This document shows positions 7,440 to 15,313 of a stretch of 20,388 nt of DNA, piece by piece. The stretch's first letter is position 1; each line of letters begins with the position of its first letter. The stretch is from a bacterium. GTDB lineage: Bacteria > UBP15 > UBA6099. Made by a program: the position numbers and the translations under genes. The stretch covers positions 1 to 20,388 of the forward strand of contig JAKQBV010000065.1 in assembly GCA_029573925.1 (NCBI GenBank), given 5' to 3'. The notes under the pieces are model-generated. The model was given only the letters and a program-made list of their open reading frames with translations. It ran no database searches and was not told where the DNA came from.

Positions 7440-7856
7440 TCAAACTATCGCTTCGAGCGTGGTGAAAGTCATCTGGCCGTGCACGACGCCTTTCGTGCCA
7501 ACAATGTGGTCTCCCAGAGTTTTTACGTCGCGCCCTTTGCCGCGCAGGATAAGCGCCTCAAGACAGTGGTGCGCGTCAACGTGCACATGCATCGCCGCCA
7601 CCACCTGCCCGATATTCTGGTGCTGGCTGTGCGTGAGCTTGCTCGACAACTCGCGCGAGTGATGATCGTAAACAATGGTTACCGTTCCTATCGAGTCCGC
7701 CTCTCCCCCGTCCCATTCATCCTTCACCAGCGCGTCGCGGATCAAATCCCTGATTGCCTCCGACCTGTTGGTGTACCCTTTGCGCTTCATATATCGCTCG
7801 AATTTATCTAGGAGGTCTTCTTCCATCGACATCCCGAACCTTGTCATGCCGCTCAT
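7440..7856 (-). CDS. nikR: Nickel-responsive transcriptional regulator NikR
   Basis: The protein has 138 residues, the normal NikR length. Residues 3-45 are the ribbon-helix-helix DNA-binding domain (RFGMSMEEDLLDKFERYMK, then TNRSEAIRDLIRDAL). The rest is the ACT-like nickel-binding tetramerisation domain. The four high-affinity nickel ligands of E. coli NikR (H76, H87, H89, C95) are matched with the same spacing by H79, H90, H92 and C98. It should repress, or in some bacteria also activate, nickel uptake and nickel-enzyme genes when nickel is ample. The ATG at 7856 is chosen because GGAG lies 9 nt before it; a TTG at 7871 is in frame but lacks a site. It has its own promoter (7890-7918) and an inverted repeat at the start site. 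A LarA-type nickel enzyme is encoded about 4.4 kb away. Confidence 0.93.
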   Translation of the reverse strand: MSGMTRFGMSMEEDLLDKFERYMKRKGYTNRSEAIRDLIRDALVKDEWDGGEADSIGTVTIVYDHHSRELSSKLTHSQHQNIGQVVAAMHVHVDAHHCLEALILRGKGRDVKTLGDHIVGTKGVVHGQMTFTTLEAIV

Positions 7857-7870
7857 ATAATTGTTCTCCA

Positions 7871-7886
7871 ATCCAAACTTATGGAT
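7871..7886 (-). promoter_or_regulatory. Inverted repeat at the nikR transcription start, candidate operator
   Basis: ATCCA-AACTTA-TGGAT (plus-strand reading) is a perfect 5-bp inverted repeat. It spans the predicted nikR start site (about 7883) and lies just downstream of the -10 box, a position that would allow autorepression. It does not match the E. coli NikR half-sites GTATGA/TCATAC, so NikR binding here is inference. Confidence 0.4.
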
Positions 7887-7889
7887 GTG

Positions 7890-7918
7890 AATTTACCCGC
7901 GCCATGCTTGCGTGTCAA
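7890..7918 (-). promoter_or_regulatory. Sigma70-type promoter of nikR
   Basis: Minus-strand TTGACA (7918-7913), exactly 17 bp, then TAAATT (7895-7890). The -35 box is a perfect consensus. It lies between the stop of the six-hairpin gene (7926) and nikR, so nikR need not depend on the upstream gene. Confidence 0.7.
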
Positions 7919-7925
7919 CAACGAC

Positions 7926-10154
7926 CTAGCGAAGCTGACCGCATCCGCCTGCTTCTATTAATTCTTTCAAAGGCACAATCGGAGAGCCTTGAATTATCGT
8001 CACGTGCTCTCCCAGAGGCGACGACGCCTCCGGGTAGTCATTCAGCCTGTAATAGAATTTTCCGTCCAGCATTTTCATAGTTATGTCCACGCCGTGAACG
8101 CGGAGATTCTTTATCTCCGTGCGGAAGTCCGACGCAAGAGCGCGCGGCAGAGCCGTCACGGAGCCGTCCAGCCCGAACTCCACCCCGAACACTCCGAATA
8201 TGACCGCCTGCGCTCCTGCCAGCGAGGCTATCGAGTTCGCCCTTCCCTGCCGGTCGTAGCCCGGCTCGTCCACCCTGACCGTCTCCGGATAGTAAGGCAT
8301 CGCCCCGCCAACCCACAATATCCTGTCCAGAAGCTCCTCCGCTTTTTCCGGTTTCCCCAGACGGTAAAGCGTCTCGACAAGGTCCGGCGCGTCCGCGATT
8401 CCGGCAAGATTTCCTTCCCAGTCATGGCCGGGATTGTCGCCTCCCGCCTCTCGCAACGCCATGCTGTAAACGCCCCGTGGAGCAAGGAAATCATACTGAT
8501 TTATATGTCCTATCAGCAACTCCGCCTGTTCCGGCGAGGGGACTCCTGTCTGCAGAACGTCCAGCGCGTCTCTCGCCCATACATGCCGGCGCTTGCCTTC
8601 AGTGTCTATGGATTCGTACCAACTCGCCACTGTGTCCCACAACTTTTCATTTATCAGGGCTGACAACGCGTCGGCCTTGGCCCTGAACGCCGGAGCCGTC
8701 CCGTTCTCGTCGCCGACCATTTCTATAAGGTCGGCCACCGCTCGGTATATCCATACCCGGCGCGCGTTCGGAGTCGGCGCGTAATGCTCGTATCCGGGTT
8801 TCTTAAGGTTTAGGAACGACTCATTCGAACCGTAATCGATCAGCGCCGGAGGCTCTCCTTCCACCGCTCCCCTGTCGGCTATCGCCGTCAGAACATCGAT
8901 GATCCTTCCGCCCTTTGTGCCGAATATCAGAAACTGCGCGTCGCCCGTGATAGACACATAGTCATAAACAGACTTCACCGCGCTGTAGTCATTGTACGGG
9001 TGTGGGACGCCGACGCCGGCAAGCCCGATAGGACTGAACCCCGCCGCAGAGTCCGCCCCCACATTGAGATAAAACCTTATATGATTCTTTGCCGCTGCGG
9101 GATCCGCCAGTATCAACATCCTCGAAACGCGCGCGAAATCCCTAAGCCCGCTCGCCGCCCCTCTGCCGTCGCTTCCCCCGCTCGACCAGAACGGCTCCAT
9201 TCCCATCGCTTCAGGGATTCTCCACCTCGACATGAAATATCCCATGACCGACCTGTTGTAAAACTTTAGCAGGTCCATGTTCATAGTCCGCAGCCACGGC
9301 CACTTCCTGAACATCTCGTACATCTCAAGGTCAAGCGCGCTCCGGCTCTCGTCAAAAATATCCGTCGGGAGCTTGTCCTTGTGTCTATCCAGCGTCTCAA
9401 CTGCGTCCTTTATCTCGCCAATCGCGCAGAGGAAACCGAAGCTCTTCATCTCTCTTGATTCAAAACGCGTTTTCGCCACGAGCCGTCCGTCATTAAAACT
9501 CGCGCCGGGCATTGTCGAACGGCAGAACACTCCGCCGTCAGCCGACACTGCGGCCAGCATCGACAACCCCTCGTCCCATAATGCCATCGCCGGATATGCC
9601 GCCGCAGGACGCTCCATGCCCCACTCTGCGGCTCCCGGTTTGCCGATGAAACCTTTCATCTCGACCGCCATCTCCGTTTCGCGAGGCTCGAATCTCTGGT
9701 TCTTTATCTGAACGTCAAATAGAAACGCCGCCTCATTATTTACGGTGGTTATCCGCGACATCAAGGCAAACTCAGGCCGCTCAAGCGCCTTCATCTCGAA
9801 CGCTATCGGCGTCCACACATGGTCTTCCGTCGTCGCGGCTTCCCCGTCCAATTTAATGGTTAAAGAAAAATTTTCCGTGATGAACGGCGGCGACACCGGG
9901 TTTGCGAATCCGAGCATATTGTCAGCCGCCGGACCGACCGCCAGCCTGCCGTTAAAAATGCGCGTGTGTTCGGGCGCGAGGATATTATTGTCCGACCCCG
10001 CCTCGAACGCGTTGAACATCGGCATTGTGTTCACATATAAAATCTGCGGCGTAGGGCCTTGCGCGGAAACTTGAGCAAACGCGGAACCCACGAACGCCAG
10101 CCCCAAAGCAAAAAGAAACGACACCGACATTTTGGCGGATGACGCGCCCCTCAT
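7926..10154 (-). CDS. Large secreted (alpha/alpha)6-barrel glycoside-hydrolase-like protein
   Basis: The product has 742 residues from the ATG at 10154. In-frame ATGs at 10172 and 10130 are also possible, and none has a strong ribosome binding site. A signal peptide is clear (SVSFLFALGLAFVGSAFAQ). The N-terminal ~270 residues look like a beta-sandwich. From there the sequence is helical with repeat blocks such as FWSSGGSDGRGAASGLRDFA, ARVSRMLILADPAAAKNHIRFYL, and LIDYGSNESFLNLKKPGYEH. The C-terminal part (GIADAPDLVETLYRLGKPEKAEELLDR, then PYYPETVRVDEPGYDRQGR) has the feel of the six-hairpin glycosidase superfamily. I cannot assign a GH family or name catalytic acids with confidence. Expected location is the periplasm or exterior, acting on a glycan. 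No sugar transporter adjoins it. It is divergent from the HAD gene, and nikR follows from a separate promoter. Confidence 0.7.
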   Translation of the reverse strand: MRGASSAKMSVSFLFALGLAFVGSAFAQVSAQGPTPQILYVNTMPMFNAFEAGSDNNILAPEHTRIFNGRLAVGPAADNMLGFANPVSPPFITENFSLTIKLDGEAATTEDHVWTPIAFEMKALERPEFALMSRITTVNNEAAFLFDVQIKNQRFEPRETEMAVEMKGFIGKPGAAEWGMERPAAAYPAMALWDEGLSMLAAVSADGGVFCRSTMPGASFNDGRLVAKTRFESREMKSFGFLCAIGEIKDAVETLDRHKDKLPTDIFDESRSALDLEMYEMFRKWPWLRTMNMDLLKFYNRSVMGYFMSRWRIPEAMGMEPFWSSGGSDGRGAASGLRDFARVSRMLILADPAAAKNHIRFYLNVGADSAAGFSPIGLAGVGVPHPYNDYSAVKSVYDYVSITGDAQFLIFGTKGGRIIDVLTAIADRGAVEGEPPALIDYGSNESFLNLKKPGYEHYAPTPNARRVWIYRAVADLIEMVGDENGTAPAFRAKADALSALINEKLWDTVASWYESIDTEGKRRHVWARDALDVLQTGVPSPEQAELLIGHINQYDFLAPRGVYSMALREAGGDNPGHDWEGNLAGIADAPDLVETLYRLGKPEKAEELLDRILWVGGAMPYYPETVRVDEPGYDRQGRANSIASLAGAQAVIFGVFGVEFGLDGSVTALPRALASDFRTEIKNLRVHGVDITMKMLDGKFYYRLNDYPEASSPLGEHVTIIQGSPIVPLKELIEAGGCGQLR

Positions 10155-10278
10155 GACATGTAGTCCAAACATTCAGTTGCTCGCCGTTATCATAATTATT
10201 CGCGGATGCGCGCGGATATTTCATCTGCCGCAATCCATTCCGCATTATGTTCCCGACACCGCCATTTTTCAAGTTTTT

Positions 10279-10307
10279 TAGACAAACCCGCCTGCCGTCG
10301 TTACAAT
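10279..10307 (+). promoter_or_regulatory. Sigma70-type promoter placing the HAD start codon at +1 to +4
   Basis: TAGACA (10279-10284), 17 bp, TACAAT (10302-10307); each box matches 5 of 6. The start site would fall at about 10313-10316, and the HAD ATG is at 10317. No ribosome binding site lies before the ATG, consistent with a leaderless mRNA. Confidence 0.65.
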
Positions 10308-10316
10308 TTTCCCATT

Positions 10317-11024
10317 ATGAGCGACAGGAAGATCAGAGCTGTTTTCTTCGACGCCGGCAACACGTTGCTGTTTCTTGATTTCGCCCAGATTATCGAAGAA
10401 CTAGCCGAATCGGGAATTAAAGCTGGAGAGTCCGGCCTTCGCGCCGCCGAGATCGAAGCGAGGCGCCGAGTCGATGAATACATGTCCCGCGACGACCGCG
10501 ACGACAATATGATCTGGGAGATATATTTCACAACCATGTTCGCGGGCGTCGGCATAGACAATAGAGACTTGGCGTTGGAAATCATCAGACGTCTCCGCGC
10601 GCGCGACAGGCTCCACAACCTGTGGCGACACGCCCCGCCTGAATCGTCCGAAACTCTGGCACGGCTGAAAAACGACGGCTACACACTCGGCGTCATTTCA
10701 AACGCGGATGGCCGCGTTGCCGGGTTCTTGGAAGAAGCCGGACTCGCCCGCTATCTGGATTTCATCATCGACTCCAAAATCGTCGGCGTAGAGAAACCCG
10801 ACCCCGCGATTTTTCAAATGGCTCTCGAAAAAGCGGGCCACCCCCCCGAAGCCTGCGTCCATGTCGGCGACATCATCAGCGCGGACGTCGTGGGGGCGCG
10901 CTCCGTCGGCGTCCTGCCTGTGCTGCTTGACCCGGCTGACATCTATTCTCCCGACTGCGTCAAAATAAAATGTGTCTCCGAAATCGTTCCTCTCATTGAG
11001 CAATGGAATAACGAACCCGAATAA
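10317..11024 (+). CDS. HAD-superfamily hydrolase, subfamily IA
   Basis: The protein has 235 residues. All HAD motifs are present: motif I FFDAGNTL (nucleophile D12), motif II VISNADG (S128), motif III lysine K160 in VEKPDP, and motif IV VHVGDIISAD (D185, D190). The second motif I position is Gly (DxG) rather than the Asp general acid of most phosphatases. This DAGxT form occurs in a known branch of the family, so the reaction could be slow phosphatase chemistry or something else. The cap is helical (about 17-105), as in subfamily C1. The product is cytoplasmic and the substrate unknown. The ATG at 10317 follows a promoter whose +1 nearly coincides with it, with no ribosome binding site. A longer frame from 10206 would span that promoter and is unlikely. 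Confidence 0.85.
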   Translation: MSDRKIRAVFFDAGNTLLFLDFAQIIEELAESGIKAGESGLRAAEIEARRRVDEYMSRDDRDDNMIWEIYFTTMFAGVGIDNRDLALEIIRRLRARDRLHNLWRHAPPESSETLARLKNDGYTLGVISNADGRVAGFLEEAGLARYLDFIIDSKIVGVEKPDPAIFQMALEKAGHPPEACVHVGDIISADVVGARSVGVLPVLLDPADIYSPDCVKIKCVSEIVPLIEQWNNEPE

Positions 11025-11068
11025 TCCTATCTATACTCTTGCCCGGCCCGTCAAAAAGTCATACTAAT

Positions 11069-11106
11069 AAGCGATTAAGAAAAATCGATTCTGTTTCATC
11101 GCTTTT
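11069..11106 (+). terminator. Possible terminator after the HAD gene
   Basis: AAGCGAT (11069-11075) pairs with ATCGCTT (11098-11104) and ends in a short T-run (11103-11106). The 22-nt loop is long and the U-run short, so this is weak. Confidence 0.3.
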
Positions 11107-11153
11107 CCCCGATTGGCCCGCAGTCGCTTCTATTTAAGTTTATGTGTTTTCTG

Positions 11154-11182
11154 TTGAATTATTCCGGAACAAAAGCCATAAT
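11154..11182 (+). promoter_or_regulatory. Possible promoter of the amidohydrolase gene
   Basis: TTGAAT (11154-11159), 17 bp, CATAAT (11177-11182). The start site would be near 11189, only about 11 nt before the ATG at 11200, with GGGTGAT just inside the leader. Confidence 0.45.
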
Positions 11183-11199
11183 TTTGCGGGTGATTTGAT

Positions 11200-12603
11200 A
11201 TGCTTACAAAAGTTGCGACATCAAAAGAAAAAATCCTTTTAAAAAATGTTCGCGTGCTGGATGTTGTCGGCGGAGCCATTAGCGATCCCAAGAACGTGCT
11301 TTGCGGCGGCGGGGTCATAAGGGATATCGACGCCGATATCAACACGCCGGATTGCGATATCATTGACGGCGAAGGCCGGACTCTTATGCCCGGCCTCATC
11401 GACTGCCACGCGCATATCCTTTCACCTTTCCTGTCCGAGCAGAAAGGGTTTCTGGGCGCATGGACATTCCGCCAGATGAAGAAAAATCTCGAAGCCACCC
11501 TCTCTTGCGGCGTGGTGTGCGTCCGCGACATGCTGTCCACCATCCGCGCCATGAACTCCATCAGGAAGAAAATCGCGGACGGCGAGTGGATTGGCCCGAC
11601 CATATTCGCTTCAGGCGCGGTATTGAGTTGCAGCGACGGATACCCGGAATTCATCAACCCCCTTTACTTCCCGCTGTCCGCCGCAATAGGCCAGCCGAAA
11701 GTGAACATCACTACTCCGAAACAGGCGCGCGCGGTGGTGCGCAGGCTTAAGGAACTCGGAGCCGACCATATAAAAATCGGTTTCACAAGTTACACTAGAG
11801 AATTCGACGCCCACAAGCGCATGCCAACTATCACCGATTTCGTGTTCGACTCCATCTGCAAAACCGCCCACGAGCATTTCCTCAAGGTCGCCGTTCATCA
11901 CAACTGGTCGGAAGACCTCGTCCGCATTCTCAGACACGACATCGACACCCTCGAACACCTCGTCTATGACCGCGTTATCAAAGACGCCGAGATTGAGTTA
12001 ATCCTCAAAAAAGGCATCATAGTCGTTCCGACTCTGACAATTTCCGAAGGCATGGCGCGTTTCGAGGAGAAACTGGACTTCCTCAAGAGCGAGCGCGCCG
12101 CGGAGATGTTCGAGGAGAAACCTCTCAAACACCTGACTTGGATCGCGGAAACTTGGCTGAACTTCAAAGGGGAGAGTTACGACAAGGCATTCGGTTTCTG
12201 GCGAGCGAACAGAAAGAACTTCGCCGGTGTTCAGGAGACGGCCCGCAAGCTGGTCGCGGCGGGAGTTCCAATCTGCGCCGGAACCGACCTCGGAGCCGTC
12301 TGCGCGTTCCCCGGAGAGCTTGCCGACGAAATCAAACGGCTCCACAACGCCGGAATGTCAAAATTGGACGCGATTCGCGCCGCCACCATCAACGCCGCCC
12401 GCATGCTCCGCGTCGAAGACCGGCTCGGCTCCGTCGAGCCGGGCAGAAACTCTGACATTATCATAGTCGACGGAAACCCGCTTGAAGATTTAAACGCCCT
12501 TCGCAAAGTGCGCATCGTCGGCAAAAACGGCTCTTGGTTTAAACCTGACCATCCGGAAGCCCCTGACTTCTGGCTCGGACATGAAACAGTATTTAACGGA
12601 TAA
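11200..12603 (+). CDS. Metal-dependent amidohydrolase (imidazolonepropionase/prolidase-like branch)
   Basis: The protein has 467 residues. The amidohydrolase metal site is complete: LIDCHAH (H70, H72), the likely carbamylated K192 in DHIKIG, H233/H234 in VAVHHN, H253 in TLEHLV, and D363 in CAGTDLG. The N- and C-terminal segments form the usual beta-sandwich (KILLKNVRVLDVVGG and SVEPGRNSDIIIVDGNPLEDL). It should hydrolyse an amide, lactam or dipeptide bond in the cytoplasm; there is no signal peptide. Relatives include imidazolonepropionase, Xaa-Pro dipeptidases and many uncharacterised enzymes, and no hut genes are near, so the substrate is open. GGGTGAT a few bases before the ATG is an adequate ribosome binding site. 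It lies between the HAD and typA genes on the same strand, each with its own promoter candidate. Confidence 0.85.
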   Translation: MLTKVATSKEKILLKNVRVLDVVGGAISDPKNVLCGGGVIRDIDADINTPDCDIIDGEGRTLMPGLIDCHAHILSPFLSEQKGFLGAWTFRQMKKNLEATLSCGVVCVRDMLSTIRAMNSIRKKIADGEWIGPTIFASGAVLSCSDGYPEFINPLYFPLSAAIGQPKVNITTPKQARAVVRRLKELGADHIKIGFTSYTREFDAHKRMPTITDFVFDSICKTAHEHFLKVAVHHNWSEDLVRILRHDIDTLEHLVYDRVIKDAEIELILKKGIIVVPTLTISEGMARFEEKLDFLKSERAAEMFEEKPLKHLTWIAETWLNFKGESYDKAFGFWRANRKNFAGVQETARKLVAAGVPICAGTDLGAVCAFPGELADEIKRLHNAGMSKLDAIRAATINAARMLRVEDRLGSVEPGRNSDIIIVDGNPLEDLNALRKVRIVGKNGSWFKPDHPEAPDFWLGHETVFNG

Positions 12604-12623
12604 GCGCATCGGCAAGCCTCGAT

Positions 12624-12639
12624 GATGGCAAATTCCATC
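12624..12639 (+). terminator. Possible weak terminator after the amidohydrolase gene
   Basis: GATGG-CAAATT-CCATC forms a 5-bp stem 20 bp after the stop, followed by a T-rich stretch (12640-12653) interrupted by other bases. Low confidence. Confidence 0.25.
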
Positions 12640-12644
12640 TTCTA

Positions 12645-12672
12645 TTGGTTTTTCCGAATAAATACTTATAAT
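12645..12672 (+). promoter_or_regulatory. Promoter of typA
   Basis: TTGGTT (12645-12650), 16 bp, and a perfect TATAAT (12667-12672), placing +1 near 12679 and a leader of about 47 nt. An imperfect palindrome (ATGA..GCG-CTG-CGC..TCAT, 12671-12689) straddles the predicted start. Confidence 0.5.
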
Positions 12673-12725
12673 GATGCGCTGCGCCTCATGTAGTCGCGCG
12701 GAATCGAAAGCCGGTTTGAATAGTT

Positions 12726-14546
12726 ATGGAAATTAGAAACATAGCAAACATCGCGCACGTCGATCACGGAAAAACAACTCTGATAGACGCGATTCTCAAA
12801 GCCACCGGGGCAATCCCCACGAGGGTGGAGACCGCCGAGCGCATCATGGACAGCAACGATCAGGAGCGCGAGCGCGGCATAACCATATTTTCCAAGAACG
12901 CATCGGTCAATTATAAAGGAACAAAAATAAACATAGTGGACACGCCCGGCCACGCGGATTTCGGGTCGGAAGTGGAACGCGTTCTGCGCTCGGTGGACGC
13001 CGCGTTGTTGCTAGTGGACGCGTTCGAGGGGCCGATGCCGCAGACCCGGTTCGTTCTCGGCAAAGCGCTTGAAATCGGCCTGAAAATTCTCGTGGTCATC
13101 AATAAAATCGACAGACCGATGGCTCGCCCGGACGCTGTGTTGGACATGACGCTGGACCTTTTTGACAACCTCGGCGCTTCAGAGGAACAACTGGATTTTC
13201 CCTACATATTCACCATCGCGCGCGACGGCGTGGCGGTCCGCAGCTTGGACGATCCCCATGAGGACATAACCCCTCTGCTTGATTTCATCATGGAACACGT
13301 CAAGCCGGCTGCCGCGGACGCGGGCGGCATTTTCAGGATGCAGCCGGCCACTCTCGCATACGACAACTATGTGGGCAGGATCGCGGTCGGCAGGGTGTAC
13401 GAAGGCCGCGCCAGAGGCAACACTCCCGTTTACGTAATAGGAACGGATGGCGCTCGCAGGGTCGGCAAAATCACCAGAATCTATTCATTCGAAGGTCTCG
13501 ACAGAGTCGAAGCCAAAGAAGCCGTCGCCGGAGACATCGTCGCCATCGCGGGCATTCCCGACATCTACGTCGGAGAAACGATAACCAATAGCGAGGACGC
13601 CGAACCGCTGCCCGCCATCAGGGTCGATCCTCCGACGGTCGCCATGTCGTTTCTTGTCAACAACTCGCCTTTCGCGGGCCGCGAAGGGAAATTTGTAACC
13701 AGCCGCCACATTCTTGCCCGCCTCATCAAAGAAACCGAATCCAACGTCGGACTGAAAATCGAGTCGGATGAAAAAATGGATTCCTTCAGAGTGATGGGGC
13801 GGGGAGAGATGTGTCTGGCAGTGCTGATCGAACAGATGCGCCGCGAAGGCTACGAGCTTCAGGTGTCCCGCCCCGAAGTCATCATGCGCGAGATAAACGG
13901 AAAAATGTACGAGCCTATCGAACGGGGCGCGATAACCGTTCCAGACGAGTTGTCCGGCAGAGTGATAGAAGCCATAAACATAAGGCAGGGAAGAATCGAG
14001 GACATGAAAAAAGCGGGCGACCGCGCGGTTCTGGAGTTCGAGATACCCACGCGCGGCCTCCTCGGATTCAGGGCCGCCATCATGACAATGACCCGCGGCG
14101 AAGGAGTCCTGTATCATTCCTTCGACCACTACGGCCCCAAACGCGGAGCCATCAAAAAACGTCAGGTCGGCTCCATGATAAGCGGTTTCACGGGAGTCGC
14201 AACCGCGTTTTCGCTTAACAATCTTCAGGAGCGCGGCCCTCTGTTTATCGGCCCCGGAACAGAAGTGTACGAAGGCATGATAGTCGGCGAACACAACAAA
14301 GGCGCCGACCTCACCGTGACCCCAATCAAAGGCAAACAACTCACAAACATGCGCGCGTCCGGCGCCGACGACGCTATCAAGCTCACGCCGCCCGTTCAGA
14401 TGACTCTCGAAGCGGCCATCGAGTATATTCAGGATGACGAGTACGCCGAGATCACACCCAGCAACATCAGGATCAGGAAAATCCTAACCTCTAAATCCGA
14501 CAGGAAGCGCCAGAACCGCCGCGAAGCTGAAGAACTTCAGGACTGA
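12726..14546 (+). CDS. typA: Translational GTPase TypA/BipA
   Basis: The protein has 606 residues, matching the usual TypA length. GTPase motifs are G1 AHVDHGKTT (10-18), switch I DSNDQERERGITI, G3 DTPGHADFG, and G4 NKIDRP. Then come the EF-Tu-like domain II, the EF-G-like domains III and V (FRVMGRGEMCLAVLIEQMRREGYELQV; RGLLGFRAAIMTMTRGEG) and the BipA-specific C-terminal domain (IGPGTEVYEGMIVGEHNKGADLTVTPIKGKQLTNMR). It binds the ribosome and helps 50S assembly and stress or low-temperature growth in known bacteria. It is cytosolic. It has its own promoter candidate, a weak ribosome binding site, and ends 14 bp before the convergent yedF gene. Confidence 0.97.
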   Translation: MEIRNIANIAHVDHGKTTLIDAILKATGAIPTRVETAERIMDSNDQERERGITIFSKNASVNYKGTKINIVDTPGHADFGSEVERVLRSVDAALLLVDAFEGPMPQTRFVLGKALEIGLKILVVINKIDRPMARPDAVLDMTLDLFDNLGASEEQLDFPYIFTIARDGVAVRSLDDPHEDITPLLDFIMEHVKPAAADAGGIFRMQPATLAYDNYVGRIAVGRVYEGRARGNTPVYVIGTDGARRVGKITRIYSFEGLDRVEAKEAVAGDIVAIAGIPDIYVGETITNSEDAEPLPAIRVDPPTVAMSFLVNNSPFAGREGKFVTSRHILARLIKETESNVGLKIESDEKMDSFRVMGRGEMCLAVLIEQMRREGYELQVSRPEVIMREINGKMYEPIERGAITVPDELSGRVIEAINIRQGRIEDMKKAGDRAVLEFEIPTRGLLGFRAAIMTMTRGEGVLYHSFDHYGPKRGAIKKRQVGSMISGFTGVATAFSLNNLQERGPLFIGPGTEVYEGMIVGEHNKGADLTVTPIKGKQLTNMRASGADDAIKLTPPVQMTLEAAIEYIQDDEYAEITPSNIRIRKILTSKSDRKRQNRREAEELQD

Positions 14547-14560
14547 ATCAGATATCAACC

Positions 14561-15169
14561 CTAAATCAACGGGGAAACGTTGCTTTCGAGCAGGGTGTTC
14601 AGTATTTCATAGGCGTTGGACACTCGCCCGCTCCTTTCGGATTCCATCAGCCCGTAGTATTTCAGGCAGGTTCCGCAAGCCATGACTTCAACGCCTCTGT
14701 CCTCAAGGGTCTTGAGAGCGTCTGCGGCTTCCTCTCCGGCCACAGTCATCTTGACCGCCGCGTTCATCAGAATTATTTTTTCGGGAAGGATATCATTTTC
14801 CGCAAGCGCGTTCAGCATGGCTCGCATCAGAACGCCGCCGAGTTCCTCGTCAACGCCTATTCTGTCCGATGTGACAAGGAGCGCCCTGCCCTTGCGCATC
14901 GCGCCGCTCGACTCCGCGCCGACTTCGCAAAATGTTTCAGCAGACGGAAGGCCGGACTTCGCCGCGCCCGACAGCCTGACTTCAAAATAGCCTTCGGATC
15001 GGGATATCTCCGCGCTCATTCCGGCGCTCAAAGCGAAACGGGAAACATTATCCGCCGCGCTCCTTTCGTCCACAAGCACGACCACTTCCTGCCCGCCTGC
15101 GGTTTCGACAGCCTTCTTCGCCATAACCACAGGCATCGGACAACTCTTTCCTCTCGCGTCCACAATCAT
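14561..15169 (-). CDS. yedF: Sulfurtransferase-like selenium metabolism protein YedF
   Basis: The protein has 202 residues with two parts. Residues 1-70 are a TusA/SirA domain with the KSCPMPV motif (C10). Residues about 92-202 are a DsrE-like domain ending in MACGTCLKYYG (C165, C168). This order is that of the YedF family often found with selenium-utilisation genes. It is thought to carry or relay sulfur or selenium between partners in the cytoplasm; the precise reaction is not known. Here no selD, selA or selB is adjacent, so the selenium link rests on family only. The ATG at 15169 has GGAG 6 nt before it; a longer frame from 15277 lacks support. It is transcribed alone from a promoter at 15204-15233 and is convergent with typA. 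Confidence 0.88.
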   Translation of the reverse strand: MIVDARGKSCPMPVVMAKKAVETAGGQEVVVLVDERSAADNVSRFALSAGMSAEISRSEGYFEVRLSGAAKSGLPSAETFCEVGAESSGAMRKGRALLVTSDRIGVDEELGGVLMRAMLNALAENDILPEKIILMNAAVKMTVAGEEAADALKTLEDRGVEVMACGTCLKYYGLMESERSGRVSNAYEILNTLLESNVSPLI

Positions 15170-15203
15170 GGGTGTCTCCAAGCGCTTTGCGCGCGATAAA
15201 CGA

Positions 15204-15233
15204 ATCCTATGTCTCGCATAGACTATATCACAA
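15204..15233 (-). promoter_or_regulatory. yedF promoter with an embedded palindrome
   Basis: Minus-strand TTGTGA (15233-15228), 18 bp, TAGGAT (15209-15204). A perfect inverted repeat CTATG-TCTCG-CATAG (15207-15221) overlaps the -10 box and half of the spacer, a place where a bound repressor would block polymerase. Confidence 0.5.
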
Positions 15234-15292
15234 GTTAAGGAAGTGCGCGAAGGTGGATAGTCATGTCGCGCGCGCAAGACCGCGCGAAGGCG

Positions 15293-15307
15293 GCTCGGAA
15301 AACGAGC
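15293..15307 (-). terminator. Possible hairpin after the CocE-type gene
   Basis: GCTCG-GAAAA-CGAGC (plus-strand reading) forms a 5-bp stem 7 bp past the stop codon, but no U-run follows on the minus strand. It may only stabilise the mRNA end. Confidence 0.25.
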
Positions 15308-15313
15308 GCGGGA

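Noticed and set aside
6866..7465. Plus-strand frame of 199 codons opposite the START-like gene
   Set aside because: It runs across the plus-strand terminator at 7398-7419 and has no ribosome binding site; shadow of the minus-strand genes.
7989..8663. Plus-strand frame of 224 codons inside the six-hairpin gene
   Set aside because: Arginine-rich low-quality composition typical of antisense shadow; no start signal.
13485..14339. Long minus-strand open frame of 284 codons inside typA
   Set aside because: It lies wholly antisense to an unambiguous typA with no ribosome binding site; a GC-rich shadow frame.
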